DNA of 21,678 nt, from NCBI GenBank assembly GCA_038256935.1, contig JBBSJV010000012.1, forward strand, positions 1 to 21,678. Direction: 5' to 3'. This stretch comes from JBBSJV01 sp038256935. GTDB taxonomy: Bacteria; Patescibacteriota; JACMRA01. The notes under the pieces are model-generated. The model worked only from the letters and a program-made list of their open reading frames with translations. It ran no database searches and was not told the DNA's origin. How positions within the stretch are numbered: the stretch's first letter is position 1; the number at the start of each line of letters is the position of its first letter. This document shows positions 6,330-14,240 of this stretch, one piece after another. The translations under genes and the position numbers were made by a program.

Positions 6330-8267
6330 CTATATCAAATCAATATCTTCAGCAAATACAGCATTGTCTTCGATAAACTTCCTACGAGGGGCAACATCAG
6401 CTCCCATTAGTTCTTCAAAGACCAAATTAGCAGCTTCTGCTTCTCCAACTGTAACTTGCCATAAAAGCCTAGACTTAGGGTCCATTGTAGTTTCCCAAAG
6501 TTGTTCAGGATTCATTTCACCAAGCCCTTTGTAACGCTGGATTCCTACATTTATTCCTTCAGCTTTAACCTTATTGATAATTGTATCTTTTTCTACATCA
6601 GAATAGACATATTCGATTTTCTTACCGTACTTGATCTGATACAAAGGTGGTCTTGCTAGGTAGATATGCCCTTCTTCGATTAAATCTTTCATATATCTAT
6701 AAAGGAAGGTCAGAAGAAGAGTGGTGATATGAGCACCATCAACGTCGGCATCTGTCATTAAAATGATTTTATGATATCTTAATTTTTCCAGATTAAATTG
6801 CTCTCCAATACCAGTTCCAAAAGCAAGAATCATATTTTTGATACCTTCATAGTTCATAATCTTATCCAAAGTGGCTTTTTCAGTATTCAAAACTTTACCA
6901 CGAAGGGCTAATATAGCCTGTGTATGTCTATCTCTTCCCTGTTTAGCAGATCCTCCCGCTGAGTCTCCCTCTACAATGAAGATTTCTGACTCTTCAGGTA
7001 TTTTGGATGAACAATCAGCTAACTTTCCAGGTAATGATAAACCTTCTAAAGCGCCTTTACGTAGTACACTTTCTTTAGCAGCCCGGGCAGCGATTCTAGC
7101 TTTCATGGCAAGAGTTGCCTTTGCAATAATTGCTTGAGCAACTTTTGGATTTTCTTCTAAATATGTTTCAAACTTATCTGAGACAATTTTTTCAGTTAAA
7201 GTTCTAGCTTTTGTAGATCCCAATTTAACCTTGGATTGTGATGTAAACTGGGCATCTGCCATTTTGATTGATAAAATAGCCACAATCCCCTCTCTCAAAT
7301 CTTCACTACTAAACTTATCTTGTTTTTTAAGTAAGTTTTTCTCAACTGCGTAGTTATTAATCACTTTTGTAATAGCTGATTTGAACCCAGTTAAATGCAT
7401 TCCACCTTCAGGGTTATAGATACCGTTTGTAAATGGGTGGATTCTTTCTTTGTAGTTACTGGCATAAGCCATAGAAAACTCTACATAAAACCCTTCTCTC
7501 TCTTCTTCGTAGCTTACAATCGGAGTAATAAGTGTGTCTTTTGTAGTAATATCTTCAAGATAAGTTACTATTCCTTTTGGAAAGAAAAACTCAGCTTCCT
7601 CACCTAAGTAATTATACTTGATGTGGATTCCTTTATTCAAATAACAAGTTTGTTTAGTACTTTTTTCTAACTCATTTTTATCATATTCAAGAGTTTCAAA
7701 GATTTCTCCATCAGGTTTGAAATGAATAATTGTACCATTGGTTTTCCAGACTACTTTTGAAGCCACTTCAGGGTATTGCGATTCAAACTCACTTATATCC
7801 ATAATTTTTAGCTCGCTTGTAACTTTTCCTTTGCCAAAAGTCATGTGATGGATTTTTTCATCTCTTAATACCCACACCTTCATATACTCCGACAAGGCAT
7901 TAGTTACACTAGCTCCAACTCCGTGGAGACCCCCAGCAAATCTATAGTTCTTTTGATCAAATTTACCACCAGCATGAAGTACCGTTAAAATGGTTTCCAG
8001 AGCTGTTTTACCAGTTTTAGGGTGAATATCAGTTGGGATACCACGACCATTATCGCAGACGATAGCAGATCCATCTTCAAGGACATATACCCCAATCTTA
8101 TCAGCGTGTCCTGCCATAAACTCATCTACAGAGTTATCAGTGATTTCTCCTAATAATCTATGCAATCCTTCGATACCGGTATTTCCGATATACATACCAG
8201 GGCGCTTGCGAACGGCTTCTAAGCCTTCCAATACAGATATGTTTTTGGCTGTATAATTGTTTGTCAT
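6330..8267 (-). CDS. gyrB: DNA gyrase subunit B
   Basis: This is the ATPase and TOPRIM subunit of the type II topoisomerase that introduces negative supercoils, acting as A2B2 with GyrA (not in the window). The 645-residue protein has the GHKL ATPase elements EITDNSVDE (41-49), DNGRGIP and GGLHGVGASVTNALS, the transducer loop QSKVKLGS in place of the common QTKTKLGN, and the TOPRIM motifs EIFIVEGDSAGGSA and MTDADVDGAH. Near the end come QRYKGLGEMNPEQLWETTMDP-type residues. Length and motifs favour GyrB, though ParE is the nearest alternative. The start ATG is preceded by AAGGTGA (8280-8286), a Shine-Dalgarno-like site 12 bases upstream and one of the few in this window. It lies between the RecO-like gene and the DUF218 gene on the minus strand, probably one operon. 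Confidence 0.95.
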   Translation of the reverse strand: MTNNYTAKNISVLEGLEAVRKRPGMYIGNTGIEGLHRLLGEITDNSVDEFMAGHADKIGVYVLEDGSAIVCDNGRGIPTDIHPKTGKTALETILTVLHAGGKFDQKNYRFAGGLHGVGASVTNALSEYMKVWVLRDEKIHHMTFGKGKVTSELKIMDISEFESQYPEVASKVVWKTNGTIIHFKPDGEIFETLEYDKNELEKSTKQTCYLNKGIHIKYNYLGEEAEFFFPKGIVTYLEDITTKDTLITPIVSYEEEREGFYVEFSMAYASNYKERIHPFTNGIYNPEGGMHLTGFKSAITKVINNYAVEKNLLKKQDKFSSEDLREGIVAILSIKMADAQFTSQSKVKLGSTKARTLTEKIVSDKFETYLEENPKVAQAIIAKATLAMKARIAARAAKESVLRKGALEGLSLPGKLADCSSKIPEESEIFIVEGDSAGGSAKQGRDRHTQAILALRGKVLNTEKATLDKIMNYEGIKNMILAFGTGIGEQFNLEKLRYHKIILMTDADVDGAHITTLLLTFLYRYMKDLIEEGHIYLARPPLYQIKYGKKIEYVYSDVEKDTIINKVKAEGINVGIQRYKGLGEMNPEQLWETTMDPKSRLLWQVTVGEAEAANLVFEELMGADVAPRRKFIEDNAVFAEDIDLI

Positions 8268-8303
8268 ATACTAGTTTAATCACCTTAAACAAGCCCTGTC
8301 AAA

Positions 8304-8720
8304 TCAAAACCCCAGCCAAGTCAGGAGCTCTCTTTGAAATTGACTAGCTTGAACTCTTTGGCGATCCTTGAAAAAATCTAAAAGTGGCACTAAGACTTGA
8401 GTATCTTGATTTTCCCTTAAATTGGATTTGAGCTCCACAATACATTGAGTAAAAGCCAAAAAGTCCTGATAATCGGTAGGTGTATAGTACACATGCGAGG
8501 AGCTGACTCTTGAAACAATCCAATTCTTTTTAGTTTTAATAAGTTCTAATTCAAGTAACATATTCATCTGCATCAAGTGAGATTCTTTGAAAGTTTTAAA
8601 GCTGGTTGGAAACTTGATTTTTTCTACATTTGTACTTGTCAGCACTAATCCAAAATCCCCTTTATATAGGGTATCGCTGTAGATTGAAAAAAGTATTCCC
8701 TGTATATTTTTATGTTCCAT
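8304..8720 (-). CDS. recO: Short RecO-like DNA repair protein
   Basis: I place the start at ATG 8720 (138 residues); an upstream TTG at 8741 is less likely. The N-terminus MEHKNIQGILFSIYSD, followed by a turn and LVLTSTNVEKI, resembles the OB-fold that opens RecO. The middle contains helical segments, and the end QFQRELLTWLGF matches the FELRLLxxLGY region of RecO. RecO loads RecA onto SSB-coated DNA. The protein stops there, lacking the rest of the helical domain and the usual zinc-site region of full-length RecO (about 240 residues). Its stop is the only TGA in the window. Beyond it the frame continues to a TAG at 8273-8271, three bases before gyrB (see findings). The identification is tentative; an unknown small protein is the alternative. 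Confidence 0.45.
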   Translation of the reverse strand: MEHKNIQGILFSIYSDTLYKGDFGLVLTSTNVEKIKFPTSFKTFKESHLMQMNMLLELELIKTKKNWIVSRVSSSHVYYTPTDYQDFLAFTQCIVELKSNLRENQDTQVLVPLLDFFKDRQRVQASQFQRELLTWLGF

Positions 8721-8734
8721 ACAAAAGTAATTGC

Positions 8735-8760
8735 TTGACAAAGTGAAAATCTTATATAAA
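8735..8760 (+). promoter_or_regulatory. Possible promoter of the ribosomal protein operon
   Basis: A consensus TTGACA (8735-8740) lies upstream of S10, with TATAAA at 8755-8760, but the 14-base spacer is short. The site sits in the gap between the divergent RecO-like gene and S10, where an operon promoter is expected. Confidence 0.35.
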
Positions 8761-8789
8761 TGCTATTAAGACTAACTAATTATATTTCA

Positions 8790-9119
8790 ATGACTAATGC
8801 TAAGATTCGCGTCAAGTTAGCCTCCTTTGACCATAAAGTACTTGAGGATGCAGTAAGAAAGCTCATTCAAGTTGCTGTCAAAGCTGGGGGGACTATCGTA
8901 GGGCCGGTACCACTTAAAACTAAAAAGAGAGTTTTTGTCCTCCGCAGGTCTCCTTTTGTCTACAGTAAACACGCTGACAAGATCGAATCTAACGAGCATA
9001 AAAGACTTATTGATATTTATCAGGTAAATTCTGATGTAGTTAACAACCTGTCTACTCTACCACTTCCTGCTGGAGTTGACATCACTTTAGAAACAATAAC
9101 TTTAAAAGAGGAAAAATAG
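8790..9119 (+). CDS. rpsJ: 30S ribosomal protein S10
   Basis: This is the first gene of the ribosomal operon. S10 is part of the head of the small subunit and, with NusB, of antitermination complexes. The frame is open from ATG 8760, but the S10 family begins with a short tail followed by IRVKLxxFDH, so ATG 8790 (MTNAKIRVKLASFDHKVL, 109 residues) is the better start. Further motifs are GTIVGPVPLKTKKRVFVLRRSP, the EHKRLIDIYQ region and PAGVDITLE near the end. The 3' codons supply GAGG 9 bases before the L3 start, a possible ribosome binding site. L3 starts one base after the TAG. Confidence 0.96.
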   Translation: MTNAKIRVKLASFDHKVLEDAVRKLIQVAVKAGGTIVGPVPLKTKKRVFVLRRSPFVYSKHADKIESNEHKRLIDIYQVNSDVVNNLSTLPLPAGVDITLETITLKEEK

Positions 9120-9120
9120 T

Positions 9121-9723
9121 ATGTTTGGATTTGCAAAGAAAGTTGGAATGACTAGATTGTTTGTGGAAAACAAAACAGTACCAGTGACTGTATTGGAATT
9201 TGACACCAACAACGTTGTTACCAAGAAAACACAAGAAAAAGACGGTTATATTGCCGTGCAAATTGGAGCCTTCACAAGAAGACGTACTTCTAAACCAGTT
9301 AAAGGTCATTTAACTAAGAATGAAATTACAGGAGACCCAATGATCATTGGTGAATTTAAAATTGATCTTCCTGAAGAAACTAAAGAAATCTCTATTGCAG
9401 ATTTTTCTAAAGACGATGTACTTAAAATCACAGGTACAACTAAAGGAAGAGGGTTTACTGGTGCTGTAAAAAGATGGGGATTTGCTGGACAACCTGCCTC
9501 ACATGGTCACGATCATGAAAGAGCGGTAGGTTCTATCGGAGCTAGATGGCCTCAAAGAGTACTCAAAGGAAAGAAAATGGCCGGAAGATCTGGTAACTCA
9601 GCTAATACTGTTAAAGGTATGGTAATTATCGATATCGACCCTGAAAATAAACTAATTTTTGTAAAAGGATCAGTTCCAGGAGCAAATCACGGTATTTTGA
9701 AAATTGAAAAAGTTAATAAATAG
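9121..9723 (+). CDS. rplC: 50S ribosomal protein L3
   Basis: L3 starts large-subunit assembly, and its central loop reaches toward the peptidyl-transferase centre. The 200-residue protein opens with FGFAKKVGMTRLF and VPVTVLEF and carries the loop motif GRGFTGAVKRWGF and then SHGHDHERAVGSIGARWPQR, including the usual GQ-containing extension (FAGQPASHGH). It ends with the conserved VKGSVPGANHGILKI. Length is typical. It lies one base after S10 and two before L4 and is clearly co-transcribed. Confidence 0.97.
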   Translation: MFGFAKKVGMTRLFVENKTVPVTVLEFDTNNVVTKKTQEKDGYIAVQIGAFTRRRTSKPVKGHLTKNEITGDPMIIGEFKIDLPEETKEISIADFSKDDVLKITGTTKGRGFTGAVKRWGFAGQPASHGHDHERAVGSIGARWPQRVLKGKKMAGRSGNSANTVKGMVIIDIDPENKLIFVKGSVPGANHGILKIEKVNK

Positions 9724-9725
9724 AC

Positions 9726-10361
9726 ATGTCTTTTACTATAAAATACTTAACTAAAGATTTGAAAGAAACTACCAAAGGCTTCGCTTCATTAAAGGATTTT
9801 GAAGTCAGCCCACTTTTAGTATCTCAAACCATCAGATCAGAACAATTAAACCTTAGAGCTGGAAATGCTCACACTAAAGATAGAGGTGAAGTTCGTGGTG
9901 GTGGTAAAAAACCATGGAAGCAAAAAGGAACTGGTAGAGCAAGACACGGTTCTAGAAGATCACCTATCTGGGTAGGTGGAGGTGTCACTCATGGTCCAAC
10001 AAATGAGGTCAACTGGCACAGCAAAATCAACAAATCAGCAAGACTTGCCACTCTTAAAGCTATCTTGAAAGATAAATTAAGCAAAGGTAAAGTATTACTC
10101 ATTGCTGACAAGGCTGATTTTTCCAAAACCAAGTCAGTAGTTGATCTACTCTCTGTGGTTGCCGAGCAGTTAAAATCTAAACCAAAATCATTTGGTCTTC
10201 TCTACACATCAGAAGAAAAACCAATGACCGTAGGTTTTAGAAATACTGAAGCATCTTGTATTAATTCTACAAATTTAAAACTAAATCAGCTTTTAGCTAA
10301 AGAGTATTTGATCCTTACCCCAAAATCTCTAGAAGTATTGGAAGCTAAAATTACTAAATAA
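9726..10361 (+). CDS. rplD: 50S ribosomal protein L4
   Basis: L4 lines the nascent-peptide exit tunnel, and in many bacteria it represses its own operon through the S10 leader and through transcription attenuation. The 211-residue protein has the highly conserved tunnel loop GGGKKPWKQKGTGRARHGS with SPIWVGGGVTHGP around residues 59-90, and an N-terminal strand before it. The C-terminal Rossmann-like half is present (VLLIADKADF and LLTxKSLE-like ends). No long S10-type leader is visible here, so autogenous control is unproven. Stop and L23 start are two bases apart. Confidence 0.96.
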   Translation: MSFTIKYLTKDLKETTKGFASLKDFEVSPLLVSQTIRSEQLNLRAGNAHTKDRGEVRGGGKKPWKQKGTGRARHGSRRSPIWVGGGVTHGPTNEVNWHSKINKSARLATLKAILKDKLSKGKVLLIADKADFSKTKSVVDLLSVVAEQLKSKPKSFGLLYTSEEKPMTVGFRNTEASCINSTNLKLNQLLAKEYLILTPKSLEVLEAKITK

Positions 10362-10363
10362 AT

Positions 10364-10675
10364 ATGTCTTTAACGCTATTACAAACTGAAAAATCATATT
10401 TACTTAACTCTCAAGGTTTCCAAGTTTTTGGTATTCCAAGTCATCTTCAAGTTGATAAGATTGCTTTCAAACAAGCTCTGCAATCAATGGAATTAAAACC
10501 AGCAAAAGTCAGAGTAGTTAAAAATGCCGCCAAGAAAAAACGTCGAGGCAAGCAATATAGATTTATTTCTCAAACAAGATTAGTCAAGTACTACATTAGT
10601 TATACTGATAAAAATGTCTTAGCCGAGGATAAACTAACTGATTTAAACACTAAACTTAATTTAATCAAACAATAG
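10364..10675 (+). CDS. rplW: 50S ribosomal protein L23
   Basis: L23 sits at the tunnel exit and is the docking point for trigger factor and SRP. The 103-residue protein is divergent but keeps the family plan: TEKSYLL at the N-terminus (family P/TEKS), VDKIAFKQALQSM, then KVRVVKNAAKKKRRGKQYRF where the basic loop lies, and a final strand LVKYYISYTD. Position after L4 supports the call. Unlike the usual order, S19 and not L2 follows, one base after the TAG. Confidence 0.92.
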   Translation: MSLTLLQTEKSYLLNSQGFQVFGIPSHLQVDKIAFKQALQSMELKPAKVRVVKNAAKKKRRGKQYRFISQTRLVKYYISYTDKNVLAEDKLTDLNTKLNLIKQ

Positions 10676-10676
10676 T

Positions 10677-10949
10677 ATGCCAAGATCTCTAAAAAAAGGC
10701 CCTTACATAGCACCAGCTCTACAAAAAAGAGTAACCAGAGCAAGAGCAGCTGGAACAACTGTAATTGAAAAATCTTGGGAGAGAAGTAGTACTATCTTAC
10801 CAGATATGGTTGGACTTACTATTGGAGTTCACAACGGTAAAGATTTCGTCAAAGTTTTGATTACTGAAGAGATGGTAGGACAAAAACTTGGTGAATTTTC
10901 TCACCCAACTAAATTTAAACAACATGGTGGACGAGCCGCTGGTAAATAA
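10677..10949 (+). CDS. rpsS: 30S ribosomal protein S19
   Basis: S19 lies in the head of the small subunit near S13 and contacts 16S rRNA and the A-site finger. The 90-residue protein begins MPRSLKKGPYIAPALQKR, the family start, and contains WERSSTILPDMVGLTIGVHNGK and GQKLGEFSHPTKFKQHGGRA, all diagnostic. In most bacteria S19 follows L2; here it precedes it, which is a local inversion of gene order without inversion of strand. Confidence 0.97.
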   Translation: MPRSLKKGPYIAPALQKRVTRARAAGTTVIEKSWERSSTILPDMVGLTIGVHNGKDFVKVLITEEMVGQKLGEFSHPTKFKQHGGRAAGK

Positions 10950-10954
10950 TCATT

Positions 10955-11782
10955 ATGTCTAAAATAAGAGTATACAAACCATTTAATCCAGGCCTTAGAA
11001 AGACCTCCGTAATCAATTACCGAGAAATTTTAACTACGAATAAACCAACCAAAAAGCTTACTATTCGTAAAAAAAATTACGCTGGAAGAAATGAGACTGG
11101 AAGAATTACAGTTCGCCATCGCGGTGGTGGGCATAGAAACTTAGTCAGGCTTGTTGATTATAAAAATACTTTTGAAAAAGGTTTTAAGGTAAATACAATT
11201 GAATATGATCCAAACAGATCTGCCTTTATTTGTTTAGTAACTGATCTTAGAACTGGAGCCAAGCACTATATTTTACACACCAAAGGTTTAGAAGCAGGGC
11301 AATCATATTTTGGAGCAACTAATCTTGAAGTAGGTAGGAGAATCAAGCTCAAAGACGTTCCACTAGGAGCTCAAGTATCACAAATAGAGATGCAACCAGG
11401 AAAAGGTGCTCAAATGGTAAGATCTGCTGGAAACTATGCCGATGTCACTGCTAAAGAAGCTGATTACATTACTATCAAACTCCCTTCAGGTGAAATAAGA
11501 AAGTTCTTACCAGACTGCTTATGCGTATTAGGGCGAATTGGAAATGAAAGTCATGAATTAGTTCGTATTGGAAAAGCTGGAAGAAAACGCAATATGGGTA
11601 TTCGACCAACTGTCAGAGGTAAGGTTATGAATCCTGTAGATCACCCTCATGGTGGTGGAGAAGCCCGCAATCCTATCGGTCTTAAGAATCCAAAGACTCC
11701 TTGGGGTAAAGTCGCTCTAGGTGTGAAAACTAGAAATAAGAAAAAACATTCTTCAAAGTTAATTGTGAAAAGACGTAAGTAA
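10955..11782 (+). CDS. rplB: 50S ribosomal protein L2
   Basis: L2 is needed for subunit association, tRNA binding and peptidyl-transferase structure. The 275-residue protein has standard length. It shows GRITVRHRGGGHRNLVRLVD early, the middle ...MQPGKGAQMVRSAG, and the functionally critical VDHPHGGGEARNP near residue 228, whose His is a conserved residue in the family. A basic C-terminal tail ends in KLIVKRRK. It sits between S19 and L22 rather than between L23 and S19. Confidence 0.98.
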   Translation: MSKIRVYKPFNPGLRKTSVINYREILTTNKPTKKLTIRKKNYAGRNETGRITVRHRGGGHRNLVRLVDYKNTFEKGFKVNTIEYDPNRSAFICLVTDLRTGAKHYILHTKGLEAGQSYFGATNLEVGRRIKLKDVPLGAQVSQIEMQPGKGAQMVRSAGNYADVTAKEADYITIKLPSGEIRKFLPDCLCVLGRIGNESHELVRIGKAGRKRNMGIRPTVRGKVMNPVDHPHGGGEARNPIGLKNPKTPWGKVALGVKTRNKKKHSSKLIVKRRK

Positions 11783-11790
11783 GATATTTT

Positions 11791-12150
11791 ATGACTACAA
11801 ATAAACCAACATCTTCAACAGTAATGAAATACAGTCCTCAAAAAGCAAGGCTTATCGCTGATAGCTTGAGAGGACTAACAGTTGATGAGGCTATGTCACA
11901 ATTGCAATTGATGCAAAAAGGGCAAACAAAGAAGTTCTACGAGCTAATCAAGACTGGAACAAACAATCTTAAAGCTACTCCTGAGGAATTCAAAAACCTT
12001 AGAATTAGTAAGTTAGTTTGTGAAGAAGCTCAAAAGTATTACAGGGTAATGCCAAGAGCTCGTGGTTCAGCATTTAGAATCCGAAGAAGATTTTCAAGAA
12101 TTAAATTATGGTTAAGCAACAATGAAACTGTTGACAATCCTAAAAAATAG
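11791..12150 (+). CDS. rplV: 50S ribosomal protein L22
   Basis: L22 extends a long beta-hairpin into the peptide tunnel next to L4. The 119-residue protein has MKYSPQKARLIADSLRGLTVDEAMSQL at the start of the domain and the hairpin tip motif YRVMPRARGSAFRIRRRFSR near the C-terminus, where family members read P-R-A-(R/K)-G. The helical part between them is variable. Spacing to S3 is 15 bases, larger than usual in this operon. Confidence 0.95.
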   Translation: MTTNKPTSSTVMKYSPQKARLIADSLRGLTVDEAMSQLQLMQKGQTKKFYELIKTGTNNLKATPEEFKNLRISKLVCEEAQKYYRVMPRARGSAFRIRRRFSRIKLWLSNNETVDNPKK

Positions 12151-12165
12151 TAATTAAAAGCAAAT

Positions 12166-12849
12166 ATGGGTAGTAAAATATCAATCGATTTATTAAGAGC
12201 CGGAAAACGTCTAGGTAATGTTTCCAATCACAGCGCAGCGCCAAATGATTTGCAAAAGTCAGTCTGGTTTGCCAGTGGTAAAAGTTACTCAAAACTGTTA
12301 TTGCAAGATTTAAAGATTCGTGAATATCTTTACTCTCAATTATCAAATGCTGGACTTGTTCAAGTTGTTATCAGAAGAAACTATAAAAAGACTGAAATCA
12401 GTTTATTTGTAACCAAGCCTGGAATCGTAATTGGAAAAGGTGGACAATCAATCAATGAATTGAAATCTAGATTAATCTCTAAATTCAACCTTAGCAGTGA
12501 TCTTAGAATTGAAATCCAAGAATCTCGTGATCCATTCAAATCAGCTTACGTAATTGCCTATGAAGTATCAGAAGCTCTAAAACGTAATATTCCTTATAGA
12601 AGACTAGCTAAAGGTTACATCGAAAAAATTAGATACTCTGGTGTATTAGGAGCAAAAATCAGTCTTAAAGGTAGATTAAATGGAGCTGAAATTGCTAGAA
12701 AAGAAGAATTTCCATACGGAAGTATTCCAAGACATACAATTGACTCTTCAATTGATTTTGCCCATATTCAATCTCACACAAAAGCAGGTGTTATTGGTGT
12801 AAAAGTCTGGATTTATAAGGGGGACAAATTTAAAAATTATACGTATTAA
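12166..12849 (+). CDS. rpsC: 30S ribosomal protein S3
   Basis: S3 forms part of the mRNA entry channel and its helicase activity. The 227-residue protein has MGSKISIDLLRAGK at the start (family xGxKxxPxGxRxG, here shortened and degenerate), a type II KH domain with the GIVIGKGGQSINELKSRL loop near residues 86-103, and the C-terminal domain ending in GVIGVKVWIYKGD, which is strongly conserved. Downstream S17 begins one base after the TAA, while L16 and L29 would be expected here. Confidence 0.96.
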   Translation: MGSKISIDLLRAGKRLGNVSNHSAAPNDLQKSVWFASGKSYSKLLLQDLKIREYLYSQLSNAGLVQVVIRRNYKKTEISLFVTKPGIVIGKGGQSINELKSRLISKFNLSSDLRIEIQESRDPFKSAYVIAYEVSEALKRNIPYRRLAKGYIEKIRYSGVLGAKISLKGRLNGAEIARKEEFPYGSIPRHTIDSSIDFAHIQSHTKAGVIGVKVWIYKGDKFKNYTY

Positions 12850-12850
12850 T

Positions 12851-13066
12851 ATGACTGGTGTAGTGACTTCAAATAAGATGGATAAAGCTTTAGTGGTAAC
12901 AGTGTTTACAACTAAGACTCATCCAAAGTACCAAAAAAAGTATAAATCACGTAAGAAATATACTGTGCAATGTTCAGACTCTGCTAATTTTACCATTGGT
13001 CAAAGTGTTGAGATCGAAAGCTGCAGGCCCGTTTCTAAAACAATTAAAATGAAAGTTAAAGAATAG
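12851..13066 (+). CDS. rpsQ: 30S ribosomal protein S17
   Basis: S17 is an OB-fold primary binder of the 16S 5' domain. The 71-residue protein is slightly shorter than the usual 80-90 but has GVVTSNKMDKALVVTV, the HPKYQKKYKSRKKY loop (family HP.Y.K...R.KK), IGQSVEIESCRPVSKTI and the basic end. In the standard spc order L16 and L29 precede S17; here S17 precedes L16, and no L29 gene exists around it. Confidence 0.93.
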   Translation: MTGVVTSNKMDKALVVTVFTTKTHPKYQKKYKSRKKYTVQCSDSANFTIGQSVEIESCRPVSKTIKMKVKE

Positions 13067-13068
13067 TT

Positions 13069-13485
13069 ATGCTTACTCCCAAGAAAATCGTACACAAAAA
13101 AGTCTTTAATCGAAAAGGCTTAACTAAAAATGGTCAAAGACACAGAGGATCTAAAGTTGCTTTCGGTCAATTCGGTCTTAAGGCCACAACCAGTAGTTGG
13201 TTAACAAGTAGACAAATTGAAGCTGCTCGAAAGTCTATCAGTAGAAGATGTAAAGGTGGTAAAGTCTACATCAGAGTCTTCCCATCACGCCCAGTTACTT
13301 CCAAAGGTCTTAACATGACTATGGGATCAGGAGCTGGTAGTATCGATTATTTCATGTTCCCAGTTAAACCAGGTCGTATCATTTTTGAAGTCTCTGGAAT
13401 TCCTGAAGAACTAGTTAAAGAAGCTTTTAGAATTGCCTCTCACAAACTCCCATTTAAAACTAAATTTGTAACAAGAACTAACTAA
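13069..13485 (+). CDS. rplP: 50S ribosomal protein L16
   Basis: L16 lies next to the A-site and helps to position the acceptor end of tRNA. The 138-residue protein starts MLTPKKIVHKKVFNRKG and has GQFGLKATTSSWLTSRQIEAAR, RVFPSRPVTSKGLNMTMGSG (family P.KP...RMG.GKG, here altered but recognisable) and PVKPGRIIFEVSG. The loop reads GSGAGSIDYF rather than the common GKGKG, so it is a divergent member. It follows S17 instead of S3. Confidence 0.95.
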   Translation: MLTPKKIVHKKVFNRKGLTKNGQRHRGSKVAFGQFGLKATTSSWLTSRQIEAARKSISRRCKGGKVYIRVFPSRPVTSKGLNMTMGSGAGSIDYFMFPVKPGRIIFEVSGIPEELVKEAFRIASHKLPFKTKFVTRTN

Positions 13486-13490
13486 ATCAT

Positions 13491-13862
13491 ATGCTTATTG
13501 AAAGATCAAGAGTAACTATTGTAGATAATTCTGGAGCCCTTCAGGTCATGCTTTTTGCTGTGAACGGAAAAAATAACCGTCATTTTGCAAGAGTAGGGCA
13601 GATCGTTCGAGGCTCTGTAAAGAAAGCTCAACCAAATGGAAAAGTAAGCAAAGGCGACGTAGTTTCTATCCTAATTACAGGAACAGTAAGAAAGATTAGC
13701 AGAAAAGATGGTACTAGTATTCGTTTTTCCAAAAATATGGGTGTAGTAGTCAATAAAACTAGTGGAGAGCCTATTGCTACTCGTGTACTAGCTCCAGTTT
13801 GTAGAGAGATCAAGGACTTAGGATATAATAAAGTCGTTTCATTAGCCCCAGAAGTATTGTAA
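13491..13862 (+). CDS. rplN: 50S ribosomal protein L14
   Basis: L14 is a large-subunit interface protein, contacting 16S helix 14 and the silencing factor RsfS. Its 123 residues match the standard length. MLIERSRVTIVDNSGAL is the family start, followed by GQIVRGSVKKAQPNGKVSKGDVV, then RKISRKDGTSIRFSKNMGVVV and ATRVLAPVCREIK near the end, where the family reads F.PV.RELR. Stop and L24 start are one base apart. Confidence 0.97.
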   Translation: MLIERSRVTIVDNSGALQVMLFAVNGKNNRHFARVGQIVRGSVKKAQPNGKVSKGDVVSILITGTVRKISRKDGTSIRFSKNMGVVVNKTSGEPIATRVLAPVCREIKDLGYNKVVSLAPEVL

Positions 13863-13863
13863 T

Positions 13864-14235
13864 ATGTCTATATCAAAAATTCAAAGCGGAGATAAAGTAA
13901 AAGTAATATCAGGTAGTTACAAAGGTAATACTGGTATTATAAAAAAAGTCTTTATCAAAGAAGGTAAAACTACCAGAGTAACTATCAGTGGATTACCAAA
14001 AATTACCAAATTTAGAAAAGCTGTTACTTACAACGGTGAAAAATACCCTGGTATCCAAACATTTATTGATCGGAAGATTAATATCACTAACGTTGCACTT
14101 TTAACTGAAGATAATGTTCTTTCTAAAGTAAAGATCGATACTTCTAATGGAAAGAGAGTTCGAAAATTCAAAAAGAATGACAAAGAAGTTAGTAAACAAC
14201 CAATCCCTGAAGAATTAACAACACCTAACAACTAA
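13864..14235 (+). CDS. rplX: 50S ribosomal protein L24
   Basis: L24 is an assembly initiator near the tunnel exit with a KOW domain. The 123-residue protein has the KOW motif SGDKVKVISGSYKGNTGIIK at residues 8-27, then VTISGLPKITKF and the basic helical part to about residue 103. The last 20 residues (KEVSKQPIPEELTTPNN) are a weakly conserved extension. Length is longer than the usual 100-105. Confidence 0.95.
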   Translation: MSISKIQSGDKVKVISGSYKGNTGIIKKVFIKEGKTTRVTISGLPKITKFRKAVTYNGEKYPGIQTFIDRKINITNVALLTEDNVLSKVKIDTSNGKRVRKFKKNDKEVSKQPIPEELTTPNN

Positions 14236-14240
14236 ATATT

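Noticed and set aside
8760..8789. Ten-codon N-terminal extension of S10 from ATG 8760
   Set aside because: The S10 family begins near MTNAKIRVKL; the extension overlaps the likely promoter -10.
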